NCBI RefSeq assembly: GCF_051200875.1
Contig: NZ_CP195191.1
Span: 62,001-126,000 of the forward strand
Source of the DNA: Pseudotabrizicola sp051200875
GTDB lineage: Bacteria > Pseudomonadota > Alphaproteobacteria > Rhodobacterales > Rhodobacteraceae
DNA: 64,000 bases
Direction: 5' to 3'
Position numbers and translations under genes: made by a program. Under the pieces are notes generated by a model. That model saw nothing but the letters and a program-made list of their open reading frames with translations, searched no databases and was not told where the DNA came from. Shown in pieces: positions 32,923 to 41,004 of this stretch. Position 1 is the stretch's first letter; each line of letters starts with the position of its first letter.

Positions 32923-35400
32923 TCAGCTTGCCGCTTCGGCCATCGGCGCGGCGAACCGGCGCAGCCTTAGCGCGTTGCCAAGGACGAACACCGAAGACAG
33001 AGCCATGGCGCCGGCGGCGAAGACGGGCGAGAGAAGGATGCCAGCAACTGGCCACAGCGCCCCGGCGGCAACCGGGATGAGCGCGGCATTGTAGGCGAAG
33101 GCCCAGAACAGGTTCTGCCGGATGTTCCGCATGGTCGCGCGGGACAGTGCGATCGCGTTCGGAACACCTTTCAGACTGCCCGACATCAGCACCACGTCGG
33201 CGGCTTCGATGGCGACATCCGTGCCGGTGCCGATCGCAAGGCCCACATCTGCCTCGGCCAGTGCCGGGGCGTCGTTGATGCCGTCACCAACGAAGGCAAC
33301 CGAGCCCAGTGCCTTCAGCCGTTTGATTGCAGCAACCTTACCGTCTGGCAGCACCTCGGCCACCACCTCGTCGATCCCGAGCTTGCGTCCGATCGCTTCG
33401 GCCGTGCGGCGGTTGTCACCCGTGATCATGGCGACCTTGAGCCCCAAGGCATGCAGTGCACGAATTGCCTCTGGCGTGGTCGGCTTGATCGGGTCAGCTA
33501 CCGCGATGATCGCCGCCAGACGCCCGCCAATCGCTGCATAGAGAGGCGATTTTCCTTCGTCGGCAAGTCGCGCGGCGGTATCGCTGAAGGCCGTTACATC
33601 AAGGCCAAGCTTGGCCATGTAACGGTCGGCACCGATCTCGACGCGGATGCCTCCGGCCTCGGCGGACACGCCGTAACCGGTAACACTCTCGAACGATGCC
33701 AGAGCGGGCAGGGCCAGTCCGTCAGCTTCGGCCGCCTCGACGATTGCGCGGGCAATCGGGTGTTCGGATTTGGCTTCGACAGCGGCAATCCGCGACAGAA
33801 CCTCGGCGCGATCGAAACCGTCGGCAAGAACCAGATCCGTCAGGGTCGGCTTGCCCTCGGTCAGGGTGCCGGTCTTGTCCAGCGCGACGACCTTGGCATT
33901 CTGAAGTCCCTGAAGCGCATCGCCCTTGCGGAAGAGGACTCCAAGTTCAGCGCCCCTTCCCGTTCCCACCATGATCGAGGTTGGCGTGGCAAGGCCCATG
34001 GCACAGGGGCAGGCGATGATCAGCACCGCAACAGCGTTCACCAGCCCGAAGGTGAGTGCAGGATCGGGACCGAAGAAGAACCACACGCCGAAGGTCAGCG
34101 CGGCAAGCGTCATCACTGCCGGCACGAACCACATGGTGATCTTGTCGACAAGACCTTGGATCGGAAGCTTGGACCCTTGTGCCTCTTCGACCATGCGGAT
34201 GATCTGGGCGAGCATGGTATCCCCGCCGACAGCCGTGGCGCGGAAGGCAAAGGCGCCGGTCTGGTTGACGGTGCCGCCCGTGACCAAAGTTCCTGCGGAT
34301 TTCGCAACAGGCAACGGCTCGCCGGTGATCATCGACTCGTCGATCCAGCTTTCGCCCTCGATGACTTCGCCATCGACGGGTACGCGTTCGCCGGGACGTA
34401 CTTCGATGATATCGCCCGGAGCGACGTTCGACACCTCGATTTCTACGACAGCCCCGCCGCGCCGGACGCGGGCGGTCTTTGCCTGCAACCCGACAAGACG
34501 CTTGATCGCCTCGGAGGTGCGGCCCTTGGCCCTTGCCTCAAGCACGCGACCGAGCAGGATCAACGAAACGATGACGGCGGCCGCTTCGTAATAAACGTTC
34601 ACCGTGCCCTCGGGCAGCAGGCCCGGCGCGAAGGTGGCGACCAACGAATAGGCATAAGCTGCCAGAGTGCCGACAGCGACAAGGCTGTTCATGTCAGGGG
34701 CCGCACGCAACAAGGCGGGAATGCCCTTCTGGTAAAAGCGGATTCCAGGGAAGGCCAGAACCAAGGTCGTCAGCGCGAACTGGATCAGCCAACTGGCCGT
34801 CATCCCGATGGTCGAGGCAATCAGATGATGCATCCCCGGGATCACATGGCTGCCCATCTCAAGGATAAAGACCGGCAAGGTAAGGCCAGCAGCCACCATC
34901 AGATCCCGCGACAGAACGCGATGCTCTTCTGCTTTTTGGGCCTCTGCTTCCGCTTGTGCTATGCCGCTGCGATCCACAACGCGGGCATCGTAGCCTGCGT
35001 CTGCAATTGCAGCGATCAGCGTGGCGGCATCCGCGCTTCCCTTGACGGTGGCACGCTCGGTGGCAAGATTGACGGTGGCCTCGGCCACCCCCGGAACGGC
35101 GCGCAACGCGCGTTCTACCCGGCCAACGCATGAGGCACAGGTCATTCCGTCGATCGCAAGTTCCACTGCCGACGTGGTCACTGTATAGCCCACGTCTTCG
35201 ACCGCCCGGATCAGATCGGCGCGTGCAACCGGTTCGCCAAGGCTAACCTCGGCCCGCTCTGTCGCGAGATTGACTGTGGCATTCACGACGCCCGGTACAG
35301 CCCGCAGGGCGCGTTCTACACGGCCGACGCAGGACGCACATGTCATGCCTTCAATGGGTAGGGAAACACTTTCTCTGATGAGTTTTGCTGGCGCATTCAT
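32923..35400 (-). CDS. copA: Copper-exporting P1B-type ATPase CopA
   Basis: This 825-aa inner-membrane pump has two N-terminal metal-binding domains (GMTCASC, Cys21/24 and Cys88/91), eight membrane segments, the transport motif CPC at 464-466, phosphorylation motif DKTGT at 508-512, the SEHP motif (His547-Pro548), and GDGIND at 705-710. These define Cu(I)-exporting P1B-1 ATPases. The two N-terminal domains are nearly identical over about 25 residues, suggesting recent duplication. It is the first gene of a leftward operon behind copper box 3. Confidence 0.96.
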   Translation of the reverse strand: MNAPAKLIRESVSLPIEGMTCASCVGRVERALRAVPGVVNATVNLATERAEVSLGEPVARADLIRAVEDVGYTVTTSAVELAIDGMTCASCVGRVERALRAVPGVAEATVNLATERATVKGSADAATLIAAIADAGYDARVVDRSGIAQAEAEAQKAEEHRVLSRDLMVAAGLTLPVFILEMGSHVIPGMHHLIASTIGMTASWLIQFALTTLVLAFPGIRFYQKGIPALLRAAPDMNSLVAVGTLAAYAYSLVATFAPGLLPEGTVNVYYEAAAVIVSLILLGRVLEARAKGRTSEAIKRLVGLQAKTARVRRGGAVVEIEVSNVAPGDIIEVRPGERVPVDGEVIEGESWIDESMITGEPLPVAKSAGTLVTGGTVNQTGAFAFRATAVGGDTMLAQIIRMVEEAQGSKLPIQGLVDKITMWFVPAVMTLAALTFGVWFFFGPDPALTFGLVNAVAVLIIACPCAMGLATPTSIMVGTGRGAELGVLFRKGDALQGLQNAKVVALDKTGTLTEGKPTLTDLVLADGFDRAEVLSRIAAVEAKSEHPIARAIVEAAEADGLALPALASFESVTGYGVSAEAGGIRVEIGADRYMAKLGLDVTAFSDTAARLADEGKSPLYAAIGGRLAAIIAVADPIKPTTPEAIRALHALGLKVAMITGDNRRTAEAIGRKLGIDEVVAEVLPDGKVAAIKRLKALGSVAFVGDGINDAPALAEADVGLAIGTGTDVAIEAADVVLMSGSLKGVPNAIALSRATMRNIRQNLFWAFAYNAALIPVAAGALWPVAGILLSPVFAAGAMALSSVFVLGNALRLRRFAAPMAEAAS

Positions 35401-35445
35401 GGCTGATTCCCTTCGGATTAGCGTTGATGCGCAAAGAAATGGGAT

Positions 35446-35466
35446 CTCCCATCATGGGAGGGTCAA
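35446..35466 (-). promoter_or_regulatory. Copper-type MerR promoter box 3, driving copA
   Basis: On the minus strand TTGACCCTCC-CATGAT-GGGAG; the dyad CTCCCATCATGGGAG is perfect. It lies 46 bp before the copA ATG, the usual place for a CueR/HmrR-controlled copA promoter. Confidence 0.82.
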
Positions 35467-35583
35467 CAGCCATTTTGAAATTTCCTTGAAAAGCCGATCC
35501 TGCCTCGCACGCGTGCGTTCCCACGATGTGCAGGACAAGATCCCAGACGTTGACCGACCCGAAAAATATTCGGAATTTACCTC

Positions 35584-35604
35584 TTGACCCTCCAATACTG
35601 GGAA
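35584..35604 (+). promoter_or_regulatory. Copper-type MerR promoter box 4, driving the chaperone operon
   Basis: TTGACCCTCC-AATACT-GGGAA lies 41 bp before the start of the copper chaperone gene. It is closest to box 2. Boxes 3 and 4 sit back to back in a 245-bp divergent region, so copA and the rightward operon should be switched on together. Confidence 0.8.
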
Positions 35605-35645
35605 CGCCCACCTCTTGTCTCGCCAAGCAAACAAAGGAGGCAAAA

Positions 35646-35846
35646 ATGCAATTCCACATCGAAAACATGACCTGCTTCGGTTGCGCAAAAAGCGTGACCA
35701 AGGCGATCCAGTCCGTTGATGCGGGCGCCCTGATCAAGACCGATCCGGAGACCCGGAAGGTTGAGGTAGAGACATCGGCCGCACGTGCCGAGATCGAGGC
35801 CGTTCTTGCTGAGGCGGGTTATCCCGCTTTGCGCGAAACCGCGTGA
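35646..35846 (+). CDS. copZ: Copper chaperone, HMA domain (CopZ-like)
   Basis: This 66-aa cytoplasmic protein is a single heavy-metal-associated domain, MQFHIENMTCFGCAKSV, with Cys10 and Cys13. The variable positions (F, G) differ from the usual CxxC filler of CopZ, but the fold pattern (VTKAIQSVD, VEVETSA, AGYPA) is standard. It would carry Cu(I) to CopA. AAAGGAGG precedes the ATG at 35646; the longer upstream frame runs through the promoter and is rejected. Confidence 0.88.
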   Translation: MQFHIENMTCFGCAKSVTKAIQSVDAGALIKTDPETRKVEVETSAARAEIEAVLAEAGYPALRETA

Positions 35847-35858
35847 CGGAGAGGCATC

Positions 35859-36023
35859 ATGCCACGTCTTTCGATTTTGTTTCTCGGAACCTCGCTCGCC
35901 ACGGCGTTCTGTCTGACGCTGCTGCAATCTCAGATCGCCACGGCCGGGTCCGGCAAAGACAGTCAGTCGAACCAAGTGCATCGTCAGGCGGTCGGGCATG
36001 GCGCCGATCATCAGGCCGATTGA
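35859..36023 (+). CDS. Small exported protein in the copper operon
   Basis: This frame encodes 54 aa starting MPRLSILFLGTSLATAF, with a hydrophobic signal-type segment (4-25) and a short hydrophilic tail containing three His (QVHRQAVGHGADHQ). GAGAGG lies 6 nt before the ATG and it starts 12 bp after copZ, so it looks genuinely translated. I do not recognise a family. A periplasmic or membrane-anchored role in copper handling is an inference from position and the His residues. Confidence 0.6.
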   Translation: MPRLSILFLGTSLATAFCLTLLQSQIATAGSGKDSQSNQVHRQAVGHGADHQAD

Positions 36024-36123
36024 TGCGGCAAATGATGGGCCGCTTCAGAAAAGAGCGGCCCATCGCTGTAAAGGAACGAAGACTTGATGGCACTTTGACC
36101 GCAAACGGCGTTAAGTAGAGACC

Positions 36124-36468
36124 ATGAAGCAACTCTGTGTTCTGGCACTTACGATCCTTTTGGTGGCGATGCTTGGGTCGGCGCGTATGACTCATGCCGA
36201 GAAGTCTGCCGCGGCAGAGGATCATATGGTCATGCACAGCGCAGACCAAAGGTCTGACCGATTTGCCCCTGACACCTGGCCGCTTCAGGACCACGGCTCT
36301 CTGAACTGTCAGGTCTTATGCGGTGCGATCGCTGAGGTTCATTCGGTTCGACCAGTTCCGCGTCAGATGCTTTGGCACCATGATGTCTTTGTTATGGGCC
36401 TTGGCGTCTTGTCGACAGGAATTGCACCGGAAGTGGCTGAACGCCCGCCGAAAAAAGTCTTCGTCTGA
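36124..36468 (+). CDS. Exported protein of the copper operon, unrecognised
   Basis: This 114-aa protein has a signal peptide (KQLCVLALTILLVAMLGSA, cleavage near MTHA|EK). The mature part contains Met and His (EDHMVMHSADQ), a CQVLC pair and WHHDVFVMG, residues able to bind copper. It lies between the first small exported protein and the multicopper oxidase, on the same strand. I do not know the family; a DUF2946-like or copper-scavenging role is possible but unproven. The final RPPKKVFV is basic. Confidence 0.65.
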   Translation: MKQLCVLALTILLVAMLGSARMTHAEKSAAAEDHMVMHSADQRSDRFAPDTWPLQDHGSLNCQVLCGAIAEVHSVRPVPRQMLWHHDVFVMGLGVLSTGIAPEVAERPPKKVFV

Positions 36469-36538
36469 TCGAGAACGGTCGCACGCGACCAGACAATCGC
36501 AATTCATTTGGGCCCTGTGATGGTCCACGGAGACGAAG

Positions 36539-38011
36539 ATGACGACATTCACGAGACGCGGCCTTTTGGCTGCCGGTGCCGCTGCCTGCGCGGCGTCCCA
36601 GTTGCCCACTCTAGCGCGGGCACAGACACCGACGCCAATCGCCCTTTCAGCGGCGCGCAGAACCATCGAGGTCAATGGTCGCTCCGCCAGCGTATGGGGT
36701 CTTTTGCGCCCCGACGGGGGGCAAGGCATCGTGCTGGACCCCGGCGCACCGTTTCATGTTGCGCTGACCAACGGCCTTGATCACCCCACAAGCATTCATT
36801 GGCACGGTCAAATCCCACCCAATGCGCAGGATGGGGTGCCCGACATGCCGCGCCCGGCGCTCGCGCCCGGCGAGACCCGCATCTACGACTTTGCAGCGCG
36901 CCCCGGTACGCATTGGATGCACAGCCACATCCCGGTGCAGGAGATGCGCCTGCTTGCCGCGCCGCTGATCGTTCGCTCTTCAGAGGATGTCGCGGCGGAT
37001 CGGCAAGAGGTTGTCCTTTTGCTGCACGACTTCTCGTTCAAGGAACCGGAGGAAGTGCTGGCAGACATCATCGGCGGCGATGGTGGCGGTCATGGAGCCC
37101 ATGGCGCCCATGGCATGGCACCCTCCGCGCCAGCGGACCATGCCACCATGGGGCACAACATGGGCGGCATGGCGATGGGGGGCATGGCAATGGACCTCAA
37201 CGACTATGAGTGGGACGCCTATCTTGCGAATGACCGGACGTTGGCTGACCCCGAGGTCGTAACGGTGGAACGTGGCGGACGTGTTCGCCTGCGCGTGATC
37301 AACGCAGCCGCCGCGACTGTCTTCTGGGTAGATACTGGCTCGGCCGATGCCCGCCTTGTGGCGGTGGACGGCCATGCAGTCCGTCCGCTTGCGGGCAACC
37401 GCTTCGGATTGGCAATGGGGCAGCGCATCGACATCGACGTTGATCTGCCAAGCGAGGGTGGCGCATGGCCGATCCTTGCCCTGCGGGAAGGTGCGCGGGA
37501 ACGCACCGGTCTTGTTCTCGCCACAGCAGGGGCAGAGGTCCGGCGGATCGACCCCCTGACCGAAGAAGCGGCACCGGCCTTCGACATCGACCTTGCGCAG
37601 GAAGTGCGCCTTGCCGCTATTGATGGCCTTCCGGCCCGCCCTGTAGATCGCGGCCGCATGATCATGCTGGGCGGCTCGATGCAGCCTTACGTCTGGACGA
37701 TCGACGGCAAGACCTGGGGCGATCACGACCCTGTCCGCGCACGGCCGGGAGAACGTGTGGAACTCATGTTCCACAATATGTCGATGATGGGTCACCCGAT
37801 GCACCTGCATGGGCATGTCTTTCAAGTAGTCGAGATCAATGGCCGCCGCATCTCGGGCGCCATGCGCGATACTGTCTATGTCCCGCCGATGTCGATGGTC
37901 ACTGTTGCTCTTGATGCAGGCGAAGCCGCGCGATGGATGCTGCACTGTCACCACATGCCGCATCTGACCACGGGCATGATGACCGAATTCGCGGTCTCGA
38001 CCTCGGTCTGA
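36539..38011 (+). CDS. Multicopper oxidase (CueO/CumA type), Tat-exported
   Basis: This 490-aa periplasmic oxidase has a Tat signal (TFTRRGLLAAGAAACAA, cleavage near ARA|Q). The copper ligands are complete: HWH at 87-89, HSH at 128-130, HPMHLH at 419-424, and HCHHMPH at 469-475 with type-1 Cys470, His475 and probable axial Met480. A Met/His-rich loop (about 180-220, GHNMGGMAMGGMAM) resembles the Cu(I)-binding insert of CueO. It would oxidise Cu(I) to the less toxic Cu(II). It belongs to the copZ operon. Confidence 0.93.
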   Translation: MTTFTRRGLLAAGAAACAASQLPTLARAQTPTPIALSAARRTIEVNGRSASVWGLLRPDGGQGIVLDPGAPFHVALTNGLDHPTSIHWHGQIPPNAQDGVPDMPRPALAPGETRIYDFAARPGTHWMHSHIPVQEMRLLAAPLIVRSSEDVAADRQEVVLLLHDFSFKEPEEVLADIIGGDGGGHGAHGAHGMAPSAPADHATMGHNMGGMAMGGMAMDLNDYEWDAYLANDRTLADPEVVTVERGGRVRLRVINAAAATVFWVDTGSADARLVAVDGHAVRPLAGNRFGLAMGQRIDIDVDLPSEGGAWPILALREGARERTGLVLATAGAEVRRIDPLTEEAAPAFDIDLAQEVRLAAIDGLPARPVDRGRMIMLGGSMQPYVWTIDGKTWGDHDPVRARPGERVELMFHNMSMMGHPMHLHGHVFQVVEINGRRISGAMRDTVYVPPMSMVTVALDAGEAARWMLHCHHMPHLTTGMMTEFAVSTSV

Positions 38012-38234
38012 TCGCGGGTCGGACGTCAATGACGCAAAGCCCCTTGGCGACGCCGCCGTCGCCTGGGGGACCAGCCTGTATCCGGACGCGTTTGAGTGTG
38101 GGCTGTGCTCAGGCTTGCTTCGCACGCACTGCTTGCGTGATATGCTCTTACCAATCGCGCGTTCACCGCACCGAACATCTGCCAGAACTAGCGATGCAAT
38201 TGGAAGGGTCACGGGGGCCGCTAGTAGGGGGGAT

Positions 38235-38399
38235 ATGGACCGTGGTCACTCGAAACACATGCACAGGACCAACAAGCCAAATGAAAACGCCGCAACCGAT
38301 CCGGTCTGCGGCATGCAGGGCGAAAGGCGCGACCTTGGCGGCCAGACCTACTGGATCTGCTCGGACGGTTGCCAGACGAAATTCGATGCCGGCCCCTAA
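38235..38399 (+). CDS. YHS-domain small protein, possibly shortened
   Basis: This 54-aa protein starts MDRGHSKHMHRTNKPNEN and holds a YHS/TRASH metal-binding domain: DPVCGM, then Tyr-x-Ile-Cys and SDGCQTKF. The domain usually continues beyond this point; here TAA follows DAGP, and the next in-frame codons (FYASG) look like the lost end, so a point mutation may have shortened it. GGGGGG precedes the ATG. It lies 223 bp after the oxidase; that gap shows no other gene. Confidence 0.62.
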   Translation: MDRGHSKHMHRTNKPNENAATDPVCGMQGERRDLGGQTYWICSDGCQTKFDAGP

Positions 38400-38565
38400 T
38401 TCTACGCTTCGGGAAATTCCGCCAAGGCAAGATTCTTTTTCGACAGTATGACCGCCGAAGGGACAGCTGATTGCCAAGCCGTTCGCACTAACCCCTTATT
38501 GATGCTATTGCTTCGAGAAAGTGCCGAATAAGAAACCAGTCGGGCCCAACTGATTGAAGACGAGA

Positions 38566-39453
38566 ATGGACAAGCTTTCCGTCATGAACGCCTTCCGCCG
38601 CATCGTCGAGCGCGGCAGTTTCGCTAAAGCGGCGGAGGATCTCTGTGTCTCCCCGGCGCTGCTCAGCCGCGAGATCAAGCTGCTGGAAGAAAGCCTTGGC
38701 ACGACATTATTGACCCGCACGACGCGTTCCATGTCTCTGACAGATGCGGGACGTCTCTATTACGACGAGGCGACCGGGATCCTTTCCGCCGTGACCGAGG
38801 TGGAGTCACGCATTCGCGATGGTGCTGGCGCGGTGCGTGGCCATTTGAAGGTGAACGCCTCCAGCTCCTTTGGTCAGACGGTGATCGCGCCCCTGTTGCC
38901 AAGGTTTCTTGCTTCTTACCCTGATCTCAGGTTGACCCTTTCCATGGACGACCGGGTGGTCGATATGGTCGAGGGCGGATTTGATGTATCTATCCGCATT
39001 CGATCAGCGATGCCGAATTCGGCGCTGATCACCCGAAAATTGGGCTCCATCCGTCAACGCATCTTCGCATCGCCTGCCTATATTGAAAAGGTGGGCGCAC
39101 CGCGCGACCCGGAGGACATCCGCAATCATAGGGTCGTAGGTTTTCTGCTCGCCGATCATCTGAACGCATGGACGCTGCAGGGACCAGCCGGCAAGATCAC
39201 GATTGAACTTGATCCTCCGGTTCGTGTGGGCAACAGCCTTGTTCTTCGCGATCTGCTGATCAACGGTCAGGGGATCGGCACGCTGCCGGACTTCGTCTCA
39301 AACGCCCCCGAGGCCCGAGGCCAACTCGTTCGGGTCTTGCCTGACTGGGAACTTCCGGCGCCCGAGATCTTTGCCGTGACGGCCTCCAGACTGGGCATGG
39401 ACACGAAGGTTACTGCGTTCCTCGACCATCTGCGCGCTGCCCTGCGCGCCTGA
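38566..39453 (+). CDS. LysR-family transcriptional regulator
   Basis: This 295-aa protein has an N-terminal LysR winged helix (MDKLSVMNAFRRIVERGSFAK, about 1-60) and a substrate-binding effector domain (about 88-290). It belongs to the subgroup often found next to quinone reductases and efflux genes. The ATG at 38566 starts the conserved domain; a TTG at 38554 is the alternative. It is followed on the same strand by wrbA and others, which may be its targets. 38400-38565 has no recognisable gene. Confidence 0.9.
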   Translation: MDKLSVMNAFRRIVERGSFAKAAEDLCVSPALLSREIKLLEESLGTTLLTRTTRSMSLTDAGRLYYDEATGILSAVTEVESRIRDGAGAVRGHLKVNASSSFGQTVIAPLLPRFLASYPDLRLTLSMDDRVVDMVEGGFDVSIRIRSAMPNSALITRKLGSIRQRIFASPAYIEKVGAPRDPEDIRNHRVVGFLLADHLNAWTLQGPAGKITIELDPPVRVGNSLVLRDLLINGQGIGTLPDFVSNAPEARGQLVRVLPDWELPAPEIFAVTASRLGMDTKVTAFLDHLRAALRA

Positions 39454-39478
39454 CATTATTCAACCTGTGTAAATAATG
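39454..39478. promoter_or_regulatory. Inverted repeat upstream of wrbA, possible LysR site
   Basis: CATTATT (39454-39460) and AATAATG (39472-39478) form a perfect 7-bp dyad with an 11-bp gap, matching the T-N11-A shape of LysR operators. It is directly after the LysR stop and 84 bp before wrbA. Confidence 0.5.
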
Positions 39479-39561
39479 AAGTGAGCGCGGGCCGGTTATT
39501 CCGCCCCGGGCAATGCCCCATCCTCTCAGGCAACGAAACCTTGCAGCCTTGAGAGGAACCT

Positions 39562-40185
39562 ATGACCCGCGTTCTCGTTCTCTACTATTCCAGTTACGGC
39601 CATGTCCGCGCGCTTGCGCAGGCCGAAGCCGAAGGTGCCCGTAGCGTGCCCGGCACTCAGGTCGACCTGCGCCGCGTGCCAGAGACCGTGACCGAAGAAA
39701 TCCGGCAAAAGGCCGGATTCGTGATCGACGACACACCCACGGCTTCCCCGGCCGATCTGGAAGCCTACGATGCCATCATCTTCGGCACGCCAACCCTGTT
39801 CGGCATGATGGCCGGGCAGATGAAGTCCTTCCTCGATCAGGCCGGCGGGTTGTGGGCGCGTAATGCACTGGTTGGCAAAGTTGCCGCCGTTTTCGCCTCC
39901 ACCGGCTCGCAGCATGGCGGGCATGAGGCAACGCTGCTTTCGACCCAGATCCCACTTCAGCATTTCGGGATGCTGATCGCGGGTATGCCTTACTCTTTCG
40001 CAGGGCAGACGACTGCAGAAGGCATCGTTGGCGGCGCACCTTATGGCGCTGGCACAATAGCCGGTGCCGATGGTGCGCGTGTGCCGACCGAAACCGACCT
40101 CGCCGGCGCGCGGTTCCAGGGCGCCCATGTGGCACGGATCGCTGCCCGCCTGGCCGGCGCAAATCTTGCCGAGGAGGCCGCGTGA
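39562..40185 (+). CDS. wrbA: NAD(P)H:quinone oxidoreductase, type IV (WrbA)
   Basis: This 207-aa flavodoxin-fold protein starts TRVLVLYYSSYGHVRALA, the FMN phosphate loop, and has the WrbA landmarks GTPTLFGMMAGQMKSFLDQ, STGSQHGGHEATLLS and PYGAGTIAGADG. It reduces quinones by two electrons, avoiding semiquinones. It starts an operon-like run of same-strand genes. Its stop overlaps the next start. Confidence 0.92.
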   Translation: MTRVLVLYYSSYGHVRALAQAEAEGARSVPGTQVDLRRVPETVTEEIRQKAGFVIDDTPTASPADLEAYDAIIFGTPTLFGMMAGQMKSFLDQAGGLWARNALVGKVAAVFASTGSQHGGHEATLLSTQIPLQHFGMLIAGMPYSFAGQTTAEGIVGGAPYGAGTIAGADGARVPTETDLAGARFQGAHVARIAARLAGANLAEEAA

Positions 40186-40823
40186 TGGCCTCCCTTACCA
40201 TTGATTTCTTCCACGACGTGGTCTGCTGCTGGTGTTTCAACATCTCGTCGCGGATGCGAAAACTCGCCACAGAGTTCGATCTTGATATCCGGCACCGCAG
40301 CTTTGTCCTGCAGGCCAGCCGGGCCGAAATGGCCGCGCGCTGGGGCTCACCCAAAGGCGCCCGCGAGACCATTCTGGGTCATTGGGCCGCCTGCCGCGCG
40401 TCAAGCGACAGGCCGGACCTTGTCGACATCGGCGCCATGCGTGCGGCGCCGTTCGACTATTCCCACGGGATGACCGCCGCGCGCGGATGCAAGGCGGCCG
40501 AGCGGATCGGCGGACAGGCAGCGCACTGGGACATGTTCGACCGGCTGCAGCGCGCGCATCTGACCGAGGCAAGGAACATCGCTGACTCAAAGATCATTCT
40601 GCAGGCCGCGCGAGAGTTGGGCTTCGACCCTGCGGCCTTTGCCGAAATTTTCGACGATCAGGCGACGGTGCTGGCCGTAGAGGCCGACCGCCAACGCGCC
40701 CGCGCGCTTCAGATCAAGTCCGTCCCGAGCCTTATGATCCGAGAGACCGGCACAGTCCTCGTTAATGGCCCCCTTGATGACATGGCTGCGCAATTGCGCT
40801 CGGCCATCGACCTCGCCGCTTGA
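40185..40823 (+). CDS. DsbA-family (FrnE-like) oxidoreductase
   Basis: This 212-aa thioredoxin-fold protein has the helical insertion of the DsbA/FrnE group. The redox motif is Cys14-Cys15-Trp16-Cys17 (DVVCCWCFN), and the cis-Pro segment is KSVPSLMI. There is no signal peptide, so it acts in the cytoplasm, as FrnE and 2-hydroxychromene-2-carboxylate isomerase-like proteins do. ATG at 40185 overlaps the wrbA stop; a GTG at 40182 is possible. Confidence 0.85.
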   Translation: MASLTIDFFHDVVCCWCFNISSRMRKLATEFDLDIRHRSFVLQASRAEMAARWGSPKGARETILGHWAACRASSDRPDLVDIGAMRAAPFDYSHGMTAARGCKAAERIGGQAAHWDMFDRLQRAHLTEARNIADSKIILQAARELGFDPAAFAEIFDDQATVLAVEADRQRARALQIKSVPSLMIRETGTVLVNGPLDDMAAQLRSAIDLAA

Positions 40824-40834
40824 AAGGAACCCCA

Positions 40835-40984
40835 ATGACCATCCTGTTTCTTCGCCGTCCAGATATGGATCGCAGGCGCATCCTCCGCGATGTGCCCCGC
40901 AATCTTTCCCCGCGCCTGATGCGCGATATCGGCCTTGATCCTTGGCCCGAATGTCCACGCTTGCCGTTCTATTCGTTGTGGTGA
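40835..40984 (+). CDS. Small DUF1127-like basic protein
   Basis: This frame encodes 49 aa: MTILFLRRPDMDRRRILRDV followed by PRNLSPRLMRDIGLDPWPE and a short end. The segment L-x3-L-SPRLMRDIGLDP fits the arginine-rich DUF1127 domain found in short alphaproteobacterial stress and regulatory proteins. AAGGAA precedes the ATG, and it lies 11 bp after the DsbA-like gene and 20 bp before the next, so it is part of the operon. Function is unproven. Confidence 0.66.
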   Translation: MTILFLRRPDMDRRRILRDVPRNLSPRLMRDIGLDPWPECPRLPFYSLW

Positions 40985-41004
40985 ACCCGACAGGAGATGC
41001 ACCC

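Noticed and set aside
33451..35133. 560-codon plus-strand open frame opposite copA
   Set aside because: Antisense to a fully conserved P-type ATPase; composition and lack of a ribosome site argue against coding.
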